Assembly (NCBI GenBank): GCA_016717595.1
Contig: JADKFE010000039.1
Location: 14,051 to 78,050 of the forward strand
DNA length: 64,000 nt
Source: Deltaproteobacteria bacterium
Lineage (GTDB): Bacteria > Myxococcota_A > UBA796 > CAJQPC01
Direction of reading: 5' to 3'
The notes under the pieces were generated by a model. It was not told where the DNA came from. It ran no database searches and was given only the letters and a program-made list of their open reading frames with translations. Shown in pieces: positions 1 through 7,260 of this stretch. Made by a program: the position numbers and the translations under genes. Every line of letters starts with the position of its first letter. The first letter of the stretch is position 1.

Positions 1-984
1 TGTGATGGCCAGCCCTTGAGCCGCGCAGAGCACATCCTCGACGGTGAGCAGGTCTCTCTGGAGGGCGCTCCGGTGAGGCCGGGCTTGGGCGGCGGCGTGC
101 TCTACGGCGCGGGCCCAGGGGATCACGGACTCTGGCGGCCGCCGAGCGTGGTGTCGTCGCCCGAGGCCCACCGGGTGCCCGAGGTCGGCATCGCGCCGCC
201 GGGGACGGACGGCGTGACCGGCGCCTTGTCGGTCGCCGACGCGCTGTGGGTGTTTGAGCTCGAGGGCCGCCTGCGGGAGAGCCTCCGCGCCCGCCCGGCG
301 CCGTGGATGCCCCCCGCCGTAGACGGCCCGTGGGTGGCCTGGGTGGAGCTTGGCGAGGCCTGGCTCTTTGGGGAGGACATCTACGTTCGGCACAAGGACT
401 GGCGAGAGGGCGCGCCGCTCGTGCGCCGGGCGGGCAGCCAGCGCCACGTCGCGGCGTCAGAGGGCTTCGTGGGCTGGATCGAGGACGCGGCGGTGTGTGT
501 GGAGTCCCTTGAGACCGGCGAGCGCCGCTGTGTGCCCGCGAGCCCCGGCCCCAGCCGCCGCCTGAGCCTGTGGGGCGCCGTGGCCTGCTGGGAGGACTAC
601 GGCGGCGAAGACATCGACGTGGTGTGCAGCGACGGCCTGGCCCTGCGCCGCCCCGGCCACCAGCACAACCCCTCGCGGATCGGCCCCTGGCTGTTGTTCC
701 GCGAGGGCAACCAGACCTTACTCGCCCAAGCGGAGTGGATCGTGCTCGACGATGACGACCTGCGCGCGGCCCCGGTCGGCGCCACCCTCGCCGACCCCCT
801 CGCCCTGCGCGGCGCTCGGGCCGAGGGCGGCGTGCGCTACACCGTGAGCCTGCCTCCGGGCGAGGTCATCGTCGAGCGCCGGGTGGGGGAGGACTGGGTG
901 CTGGGCGAGACCATCGAGGGGGGCGCTGTGGTGCAGATCGAGGCCCCCCACGGCGACGCCGTCCGCCTGCGGAGCGCGCCATGA
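1..984 (+). CDS. Hypothetical protein, beta-propeller-like (5' end uncertain)
   Basis: The reading frame is open to the left edge, so the first canonical start seen (TTG at 16) may not be the true one and the gene may begin outside the window. The product shows loosely repeated units of the form W-x-A-W...V/L-x-x-G, for example around residues 105-125, 150-165, 185-200 and 225-240. They resemble the blades of a TolB/WD-type propeller that reads out as 'event plus display value', but no family is certain. The C-terminal 50 residues look like a fibronectin-like beta domain. The stop overlaps the ATG of the next gene (ATGA), so the two are probably translationally coupled. No signal peptide can be judged because the N-terminus is uncertain. 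Confidence 0.6.
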   Translation, partial: CDGQPLSRAEHILDGEQVSLEGAPVRPGLGGGVLYGAGPGDHGLWRPPSVVSSPEAHRVPEVGIAPPGTDGVTGALSVADALWVFELEGRLRESLRARPAPWMPPAVDGPWVAWVELGEAWLFGEDIYVRHKDWREGAPLVRRAGSQRHVAASEGFVGWIEDAAVCVESLETGERRCVPASPGPSRRLSLWGAVACWEDYGGEDIDVVCSDGLALRRPGHQHNPSRIGPWLLFREGNQTLLAQAEWIVLDDDDLRAAPVGATLADPLALRGARAEGGVRYTVSLPPGEVIVERRVGEDWVLGETIEGGAVVQIEAPHGDAVRLRSAP

Positions 985-2840
985 GCCCCCACCGTGAACG
1001 TCTCGGCGGGCAGCTCGCGGCCCTCGCCGCCCTGGCGCTGCTCGTCGCGGTGTTCACCTTGGACCCCACCCCCGCGGTGAGCCCCGACGCCATCCTCCGC
1101 GCCGCCCGGGGCCTCGCCGGGGCGTTGATCTGGATCCTCGCCGCCACGGGCCTGGGCGGGGCGATCTTGGGCTCGTCAAGCCTCGCCGGGGCCTTGTTCT
1201 TGGGCACCGGCGTCTTGGGCCTGGGCCTGTTCGGCTTGGCCTGGGTGGGGCTGTTCTCGGGCCCAGCGCTCGGCGGGGTGGCCGTCGCCGCGTCCTGTGG
1301 TTGGCTCTTGCGGCCCAAGATTGAGCTGCCCAAGCTCGACGCCGCGGGCTGGGCGGTGGCCTTGGTCTGCGGGGCCCCGGCCCTGATCAACGCCTTGGCG
1401 CCGCCCACGGACACCGACGAGATCTACCAGCACCTCGCGATCCCCTCCCAGCTCCTTCACGTCCGGGGGCTTTTGGGTGGGCTGCTGCACCCCGACGCCT
1501 CGCGGCCGATCCCCGTTCACACGCTCTACGCCGCGGCGATGTCGTTCGGCGGTGAGCCCGCGCCCAAGCTCCTGCACCTGCTCTGGGCCGCCGTGGGCCT
1601 CAACCACCTGCGGGGCCTCGGCGACCGCTGGCTCGGCGCTCCGGCTGGGGGCGCGGCGGCGCTCACGCTCTTGGGGAGCTACACCTTCGCCCGTGAGCTG
1701 GGCCTCGCCTACAACAACCTCCCGGCGGCGTGGTGGGGCCTGCTCGCCGTGGAGGCCGCCGTCGCCGGCCGCCGAAAGGAGCTCGCGGCCTACGCAGGCA
1801 TGGCCTTGGCCTGCAAATACACCGCCGCCCCCGTCGTGGTCGCCGCCTACCTGATCACCTGGCGCGGCCTGGGCCCTCGCGCCGTGCCGACGATGGCCGC
1901 CCTGACCGCCGGGGCCTTGGCCTGGGTGGCGCCCTATTGGCTGAGGAACGCCTCCGAGGGCCTGCACCCGCTCTTCCCTTACGCGGGCTGGCCCGAGGCT
2001 GAAGGCATCGTCTTCACCTACAACGAGCGTTATGGCCTGGGCCGAGACTGGGCGTCCATGCTCCTGCTCCCGTGGAACATGGTCGTTCACGCCGAGACCA
2101 CCTCCTACAAGTTTTTGGGTCAGGTGAGCCCGGCGGGGCTCCTGGCGATCCCGGGCATGGCCCTGGCCGCGTGGAGCCGACCGGCGGCGCGGCCTGTCTT
2201 GGCGGCGGCGGCGGTGGCGTTCGTCGGCTGGGCGCTGGGGCCGCACTGGCTGCGGTACCTGCTCCCGGCGGCGCCGCTGCTGGGCCTCGCCGTGGGCGCG
2301 GCGGCGGTGGCGCTGCCGTCGTGGGGTCGGGCGGTCCTGGTGATCGGCGGGGTGCTGGGGCTCCCGGCGAGCTGGGGGCCCTGGCTCGGCCCGACGGCGC
2401 AAGAGGCGGCGGTGGTCGTCGGCGCCACCCCTCGGGAGACCTTGCTCAAGGAGCGGGTGCCGGGCTGGGGCGCAATAGAATACATCAATAAGTACACAGA
2501 ATCCGACGCCCGGGTCGCGCTCCTCTTCTCGTGGCCCGGCTATTACGTCGAGCGGCCCTACGTCTTGGGCTCGGTGGAGGACCACGTCCCCGCCCGGCAC
2601 CTGCTCCTGACCCAAGGCGACGCCGCGCTGACCACCCTTCGTGACCTCGGGGTCACCCACGCCGTCGTCGGTGAGGTACGATTCCTCAAGAAGACCTACC
2701 CCTTCCTCGACGACGAGCGCTTCCGCAGAGAGTTCACCGAGCCCGAGGCGGCCCTGGGGGAGCTGCTCTTGAAGGAGGGCACCGTCGTCTTCGAGGAGGG
2801 TCGTTACGCCGTGTGGAGATTCCCGGATGGAGACCGCTGA
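981..2840 (+). CDS. Multi-pass membrane protein, GT-C glycosyltransferase-like (family 39 type)
   Basis: A 619-residue protein with about ten or more hydrophobic segments. An acidic motif PPTDTDEIYQHL lies near residue 140 in the first large extracytoplasmic loop, where GT-C (PMT/ArnT-like) enzymes carry their catalytic acidic pair. A soluble C-terminal domain of about 120 residues follows the last membrane span. GT-C enzymes transfer sugars from polyprenyl-phosphate donors on the outer face of the inner membrane; the acceptor here is unknown. ATG at 981 overlaps the previous stop by four bases, and the end overlaps the next gene by 14 bases, which points to a coupled operon. I am confident of a membrane protein and moderately confident of the family. 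Confidence 0.75.
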   Translation: MSPHRERLGGQLAALAALALLVAVFTLDPTPAVSPDAILRAARGLAGALIWILAATGLGGAILGSSSLAGALFLGTGVLGLGLFGLAWVGLFSGPALGGVAVAASCGWLLRPKIELPKLDAAGWAVALVCGAPALINALAPPTDTDEIYQHLAIPSQLLHVRGLLGGLLHPDASRPIPVHTLYAAAMSFGGEPAPKLLHLLWAAVGLNHLRGLGDRWLGAPAGGAAALTLLGSYTFARELGLAYNNLPAAWWGLLAVEAAVAGRRKELAAYAGMALACKYTAAPVVVAAYLITWRGLGPRAVPTMAALTAGALAWVAPYWLRNASEGLHPLFPYAGWPEAEGIVFTYNERYGLGRDWASMLLLPWNMVVHAETTSYKFLGQVSPAGLLAIPGMALAAWSRPAARPVLAAAAVAFVGWALGPHWLRYLLPAAPLLGLAVGAAAVALPSWGRAVLVIGGVLGLPASWGPWLGPTAQEAAVVVGATPRETLLKERVPGWGAIEYINKYTESDARVALLFSWPGYYVERPYVLGSVEDHVPARHLLLTQGDAALTTLRDLGVTHAVVGEVRFLKKTYPFLDDERFRREFTEPEAALGELLLKEGTVVFEEGRYAVWRFPDGDR

Positions 2841-4533
2841 GCCGCGCCGCGCCCCCCTCGACCCCTGGCGGGTTGGGGGCCTGATCGTCGGCGCGCTCGT
2901 GGACCTCGGCCTGCTCTACGCGCTCGTCCGCCTGCGCTGGGACAGCCGGTGGATCGGCCCGCCGCGGGAGGGCGTCACCGGCGTGGAGCACATCCCAGCG
3001 GAGTGGTGGCGCTGGGGCACGCTCTCCGACGCCTTGCTCTATGGCCCCGACGCCGGGAACTGGGCGGCGAACGTCGAGGCCGCCTTGGCCGGGCGCACCC
3101 TCGATCTTTACCGGATGCCGGTCTACACCTACCTCACGGCCTGGATGACCCGGCTGTTTGATGACGTGGTCTTCGCTGGGCACATGGTCAACCACGCGGC
3201 CTCGGCCCTGGTGCCGGTGTTGGCGTACCTCTTCGGCCGCGCCACCTCAGGCCGGGCCCCGGCCTTCGCCGCCGCCGCGCTCACGGCCTTGACCCCGGCG
3301 CTGCTCAACTCCGCCGGGCTGTTTGGGGTAGACCCGAGCCTGCAGCTCGCGGTGATGCTGCTCGTGGCGACGGGGTTCTGGGCGCTGAGCGGGCCGTGGT
3401 GGGCGGTGCCCATCGCCGGGGTCGCCGCCGGGATCTGCGCTGGAGCGCATTATCTCGGGCTCTTGTTCCCGTTCGTGATCGGGCCGCTCCTGCTCACCCG
3501 GGACGGGCGGTGGTGGTCACGTCTGCTCGCCGTCGTCGTGTTCTTCGGGATCGGCGCCGGGGTGTGGCGGCTCCTGTTCTTGGAGTACCCGCCCTTGGCC
3601 TGGGGCGACGTGGCCCACGTCTACGCCGAGGGGGTGATCGGCAGCTCTGGCAAAGCGCAGGCCCAGCACGGCCAGGGCCTCTCCCACGCCGTCGCTTTGG
3701 TGCTCGCCCAGGCCGGGGGCGCCTTGCCCATGGCGGTGCAGCGTGGGCTGAGCCCTCTGGCCGTGGGCGCCGCGCCGTGGGGCCTGCTCGTCGGGGCGTT
3801 CTGGCTCGGCGTGATCGGGCCTTGGCTGCGGCCTCGGGAGGGTCGTTTGGGCTGGGACTGGAGACCGGCGCTGACCTTGGCCGGGTTGTTAGCGCCCTTG
3901 GCCGCCTTAGAGGCCGCCCGGGCGCCAGAGCGTTACGCCTTCTACTCGATCCCCCTGGTGTATCTCTGCGTCGCCCGGGGCCTCGCCACGCCCTTTGGCG
4001 CCATCGACACCCTGATTCAGCGCCGCTGGCCGCGCTGGCCGCGGGGGATCTTGGCCTGGGCGCCTTGCCTCTGGCTGCTCTCGGTCCTGATCGCGCCGCT
4101 GCAGTCCCAGCGCCCCGGGCCGCCGCCGCCGGAGGAGCCGCTGCAAGACCTGCAGATCGGCCAGGCGATCCGCGAAGAGTTCGCCGCGGGCGACCACATC
4201 GTCAGCAACAACCAGACCTTACACTTCTACAGCGGCCGCAAACGCTGCCTGCTCCAGCCCTGCGCCAACCTGGGCGCGGAGACGGAGTCCGCCTGCGCCC
4301 GCACCCTGCTCGCGGGCTGCTCGGGCCGGGGGGATCTCCCCTACGTCATCGAGGAGCGCCCGCAGTACGGCTTCGCCAACAAGCCCGATGAGCTCATGGA
4401 CACGATGGTGACCACCCACTTTGAGCGGGTGTTTCGTTCACCCGGGCAGCAGCGCAGCGTGAGCTTGTACAAGGTGGACCGGGCGACCTTGCAGCGCCTC
4501 GCCGAGCAGGCCGCGCCGAGCCCGACCCCCTGA
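2827..4533 (+). CDS. Multi-pass membrane protein, GT-C glycosyltransferase-like
   Basis: A 568-residue integral membrane protein with a GT-C-like plan. An N-terminal span is followed by a loop with YGPDAGNWAANVEAAL near residue 73 (an acidic motif like the D-x-x-x-Y/W region of family 39 enzymes), then about nine further spans and a C-terminal extracytoplasmic domain from about residue 430. That domain has several Cys (CLLQPC, CARTLLAGC) that could form disulfides. It starts inside the end of the preceding GT-C-like gene, so the two are probably made together and may modify the same glycan or lipoprotein. Substrate unknown. A strong hairpin follows the stop. Confidence 0.72.
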   Translation: METAEPRRAPLDPWRVGGLIVGALVDLGLLYALVRLRWDSRWIGPPREGVTGVEHIPAEWWRWGTLSDALLYGPDAGNWAANVEAALAGRTLDLYRMPVYTYLTAWMTRLFDDVVFAGHMVNHAASALVPVLAYLFGRATSGRAPAFAAAALTALTPALLNSAGLFGVDPSLQLAVMLLVATGFWALSGPWWAVPIAGVAAGICAGAHYLGLLFPFVIGPLLLTRDGRWWSRLLAVVVFFGIGAGVWRLLFLEYPPLAWGDVAHVYAEGVIGSSGKAQAQHGQGLSHAVALVLAQAGGALPMAVQRGLSPLAVGAAPWGLLVGAFWLGVIGPWLRPREGRLGWDWRPALTLAGLLAPLAALEAARAPERYAFYSIPLVYLCVARGLATPFGAIDTLIQRRWPRWPRGILAWAPCLWLLSVLIAPLQSQRPGPPPPEEPLQDLQIGQAIREEFAAGDHIVSNNQTLHFYSGRKRCLLQPCANLGAETESACARTLLAGCSGRGDLPYVIEERPQYGFANKPDELMDTMVTTHFERVFRSPGQQRSVSLYKVDRATLQRLAEQAAPSPTP

Positions 4534-4539
4534 AGCGAC

Positions 4540-4565
4540 GACGCCGCCCCCGAAGGGACGGCGCC
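4540..4565. terminator. Bidirectional hairpin terminator between convergent genes
   Basis: An 11-base stem (GACGCCGCCCC with GGGACGGCGCC, two G-U pairs) closes a CGAA loop on the plus strand. On the minus strand the same stem closes a UUCG loop. It lies between the stop of the GT-C-like gene at 4533 and the stop of rpsD at 4584, so it can end both transcripts. The T-run is short (GTTTG on the plus side). Confidence 0.55.
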
Positions 4566-4583
4566 GTTTGGACCAGCGACCGA

Positions 4584-5204
4584 TCAGGTGCGCTGCGAGT
4601 AGAACTCGATGATGGCCTGGAGGTTGCACTCGAAGGGCAGGTCCTCGAGCTCGGGCGAGGTGATCATCTTGCCCGTGGCCTTGGCGGGGTCGAGCTCCAG
4701 GTAGCGCGGACGCTGCTTGGAGGCGGCGCCCTCAAGGGCCTCCTGCACAAACTTCTTGCTGCGGGCCTTCTCACGAATCGAGATCTCCTGGTTGGGAGAC
4801 ACCGAGAAGGAGGGGCGGTCCACGCGCTTGCCGTCGACGGTGATGTGGCCGTGAACGACGAGCTGACGAGCGCCCGCGATGGTGTTGGCGAGGCCGAGAC
4901 GCCAGACGATGTTGTCCAGGCGGCTCTCAAGCAGGCTCACCAGCTCACGGCCCGTGGGGCCACGGCGGCGAGAGGCCTCCTTGATGTAACGGATGAACTG
5001 AGTCTCCAGCACGCCATAGTGCCAGCGAAGCTTCTGCTTCTCGATCAGTCGGGTCTTGTAGTCGGAGGGCTTCCCCTTCCGGCGTTGTCCATGAACGCCA
5101 GGGCCATACTCACGCTTCCCGAGGGTACGCTGAGAGACAAGGCCAGGAAGCACCACACCCACGGCCCGGCAACGCTTGAGCCGGGGTCCACGATAACGCG
5201 CCAT
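4584..5204 (-). CDS. rpsD: 30S ribosomal protein S4
   Basis: A 206-residue protein with the whole S4 layout: N-terminal MARYRGPRLKRCRAVG, the KPSDYKTRLIEKQKLR region, then the S4 RNA-binding domain (RLDNIVWRLGLANTIAGARQLVVHGH, residues about 95-155). It binds 16S rRNA early in 30S assembly. It is the Cys-poor C-minus form, with no zinc cluster in the first 40 residues. The chosen ATG gives the family length and has GGAG eight bases upstream; the longer open frame would add 43 residues unlike S4. The gene stands alone, away from the usual rpsM-rpsK-rpsD-rpoA cluster, so it may be an extra or relocated copy. A promoter and a leader of about 110 bases precede it. Confidence 0.95.
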   Translation of the reverse strand: MARYRGPRLKRCRAVGVVLPGLVSQRTLGKREYGPGVHGQRRKGKPSDYKTRLIEKQKLRWHYGVLETQFIRYIKEASRRRGPTGRELVSLLESRLDNIVWRLGLANTIAGARQLVVHGHITVDGKRVDRPSFSVSPNQEISIREKARSKKFVQEALEGAASKQRPRYLELDPAKATGKMITSPELEDLPFECNLQAIIEFYSQRT

Positions 5205-5316
5205 TAAGTACGCTCCATCGGTGCTGTTGAATGACCCTGAGAGGGGGATTGATCGGAAGATCGTGGGCTCTGCAGGGCTTGTCGTCCACCGGGCACACCC
5301 CGGAGGCAGACCCGGC

Positions 5317-5345
5317 CTCTTATGGTTACCCATTCACCCCGTCAA
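5317..5345 (-). promoter_or_regulatory. Putative rpsD promoter
   Basis: On the minus strand TTGACG (5345-5340) is followed after 17 bases by TAAGAG (5322-5317). This would give rpsD a leader of about 110 bases, long enough to hold an S4-binding autoregulatory structure, although I have not modelled one. The -35 is near consensus; the -10 is weak. Confidence 0.4.
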
Positions 5346-5380
5346 CCCAATCGCCGCATAACGACCCCATCGGAGGCACC

Positions 5381-5860
5381 ATGGACTCCCTTCGTGACGC
5401 GCTCAAGGGCGCCTTGGCCCCAAACGAGGGCCTCGTCGCCCGGGATCCTTCCCCCCAAGACGACGCCCGCCGCGCGCCCGAGCCCCTGGACCCCACGGGG
5501 AGCGCCTGGCTCACGGAGCTGGCCCGGCACACGAAGATCCCCAAAGACACGAAGACCTCCACCCTGCGCCAGCTCACCGATCGCCTGGTCAAAGAGCTGG
5601 CGACGGCGGGCAAAGGCCGCGACTCCCGGGCCCTGGCGGATGCCCGCGACGGCTACCTACGCGCCGCCGAGCGCGCCGCCTGGGACCACATCAAGCGCCG
5701 TTTTGAGGAGCTGGAGCTCTCGGACAAGGCCTACCGGGCGCTCAAGCAGGCCAAGAACGTGCACCCGGAGAAGGTGCTCGCGGCCTTGTACACCAAACGC
5801 GCCGAGACCTACCGGGGCGCCTCGGCGGAGCGGGTGCGGGACTGGCTCCTGAGCCTATGA
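5381..5860 (+). CDS. Hypothetical helical protein
   Basis: A 159-residue soluble protein with no recognised family. The start is fixed by GGAGG five bases before ATG at 5381; longer open frames upstream lack such a site. The N-terminal 45 residues are Pro/Asp-rich and probably flexible. The rest is predicted helical and charged (RQLTDRLVKELATAGKGRDSRALADARDGYLRAAERAAWDHIKRRFEELEL), ending in a short domain rich in Lys and Arg. No signal peptide or membrane span. It is followed at 5954 by a prepilin-like gene but there is no evidence of a shared function. Confidence 0.7.
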   Translation: MDSLRDALKGALAPNEGLVARDPSPQDDARRAPEPLDPTGSAWLTELARHTKIPKDTKTSTLRQLTDRLVKELATAGKGRDSRALADARDGYLRAAERAAWDHIKRRFEELELSDKAYRALKQAKNVHPEKVLAALYTKRAETYRGASAERVRDWLLSL

Positions 5861-5953
5861 TCGTGGCCGATGAGCCAGGGTAAGGTCAAGCCCCGACTGG
5901 ACAAAAACGCCGCCTTGTGCCAGGATGAGCGGAATCAGGGACTGGAGGTCCTC

Positions 5954-6679
5954 ATGCGAATCCTAGCGCCTCAGCACCCTCGGCCCACCCGGCGCGGGTT
6001 CACGCTCTTGGAGGTGATGATCGTCGTGGCGATCATCACGATCCTCGCGGCGCTCGGCACCAGCTCTCTGCGTGAGCTGATCCCCCGGATGCGCACCCGG
6101 AAGGTGGCCCACGAGTTCGCCCAGCAGGTCGAGTTCATCCGGCAGCAGGCGATCCTCAACAACCGCGAGTCTTCGCTCACCGTCACCGACTGGGACGACG
6201 CCTACGCCGATCCCGGCCAAGATCAGCGCGGCGCCTGGAACCTCGCCGTGGGCAACCGCTCCTTGGGCTCGACCACCTGGGACATCCTCCCCGTGGACGC
6301 CGACGTGGACGGCGTAGACGACATGGCGAGCGAAGGCAGCTACGACCTCCAGCCCGGCGCCCTCCAGGCCACGCCCTATGTGGGCCTGCTCCAGCCGGTC
6401 ACCCAGCAGATCCTCTTCACCCCCCGCGGGATGCTCGCCAACTCCGTCGGTGAGCTCTCCACCGGCGGCTACCTGGAGTTCACCTTCGCCAACAAGATCG
6501 CCGTCGGCCAAGGTGTAGATGACTTCTGGGTGGTGCGGGTGTACCGCGGCGGCATGGTGCGGGTTGAGCCCGGCCAAGGCGACTACTACCAGAACGACGA
6601 CGGCGGCACCGACGACCACAGCACGGTCAGCTCGGGCTCACCCTCCTCTGGCGGCGGCGGCAGCGGCAGCCCGCAGTAG
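5954..6679 (+). CDS. Prepilin-type N-methylation protein (GspH/FimT-like pseudopilin)
   Basis: The product has the class III signal RRGFTLLEVMIVVAII near residues 14-29. The prepilin peptidase would cut after Gly and methylate Phe; Glu at +5 is present. The hydrophobic helix that follows and the globular domain with beta-strands fit a minor pseudopilin of a type II secretion system or type IV pilus, GspH/FimT class. The C-terminal 35 residues are a Ser/Gly/Asp-rich tail. ATG at 5954 follows GGAGG and gives the short basic leader typical of the family; the upstream ATG at 5870 would add 28 unlikely residues. No other secretion genes are adjacent. Confidence 0.85.
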   Translation: MRILAPQHPRPTRRGFTLLEVMIVVAIITILAALGTSSLRELIPRMRTRKVAHEFAQQVEFIRQQAILNNRESSLTVTDWDDAYADPGQDQRGAWNLAVGNRSLGSTTWDILPVDADVDGVDDMASEGSYDLQPGALQATPYVGLLQPVTQQILFTPRGMLANSVGELSTGGYLEFTFANKIAVGQGVDDFWVVRVYRGGMVRVEPGQGDYYQNDDGGTDDHSTVSSGSPSSGGGGSGSPQ

Positions 6680-6687
6680 GGGGCCGC

Positions 6688-7192
6688 TCACCAAGGAAGC
6701 TGCCGCCCGTCCCAGCTCCACAAGCTGCCTGAGCTGGCCATCGTCAGCTCGTCCAGCCGCGCGAGCACGCCCTCGGCGACGGCCTCGGGCGCCGCCTGGG
6801 GCTCGACCGCCACGAGCACCAGGGCCACACCCCGCTCGGCGTTCGCTCGCGCCCAGGCCAAGGCCGCCATGTTCCGCGCCGCCAGCGCCGCCCGCTGCCC
6901 CGGACGATCCCCGGCGACGGCCAGCCCTGAGGCAGCCCAGACGCTCGGTGAGCACGGCGATCTTCGCGCCCTTGGGCGGCGAGAGCTGGTGAAGCCAAGC
7001 CATCGGCGCCTCCACAAACGGCCCCCACAAGGCCCCAAGCGCCTCAAAGCTCGCGTCAGGCGCGCTGGGCGAGGGGATCACCACCCGCTCCGCGTCGAGA
7101 TCTTCGACGATCAGGCCGCCCCGGGCTTGGGCCGCCGCGATGAGCGCCGGGCCGAGGCCCACGCCAGGCTGAATGTTCCACCGCTGCACCAT
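6688..7192 (-). CDS. Hypothetical protein, frameshifted
   Basis: Two minus-strand frames join into one plausible product. The first runs from ATG 7192 (MVQRWNIQPGVGLGPALIAAAQARGGLIVEDLD...) and loses protein-like character after ...KIAVLTERLG. The second continues as ASGLAVAGDRPGQRAALAARNMAALAWARANAERGVALVLVAVEP... to the stop at 6688. The switch is near 6930-6945 and needs one base removed. The joined protein of about 167 residues is alpha/beta and probably cytoplasmic; I do not recognise the family. The gene is convergent with the pseudopilin gene, with only 8 bases between them. It may be a pseudogene or carry an assembly error. Confidence 0.5.
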
Positions 7193-7260
7193 CGAATGTG
7201 CCCTCCACGAGACGCTTGGCGGTACACTATCCCCCAAACCGGCGATCAAGGAGGAGCGCC

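Noticed and set aside
1176..2660. 494-residue antisense frame across the first GT-C-like gene
   Set aside because: Shadow of the membrane protein frame; rich in Gly, Arg, Gln and Pro with no hydrophobic or domain pattern.
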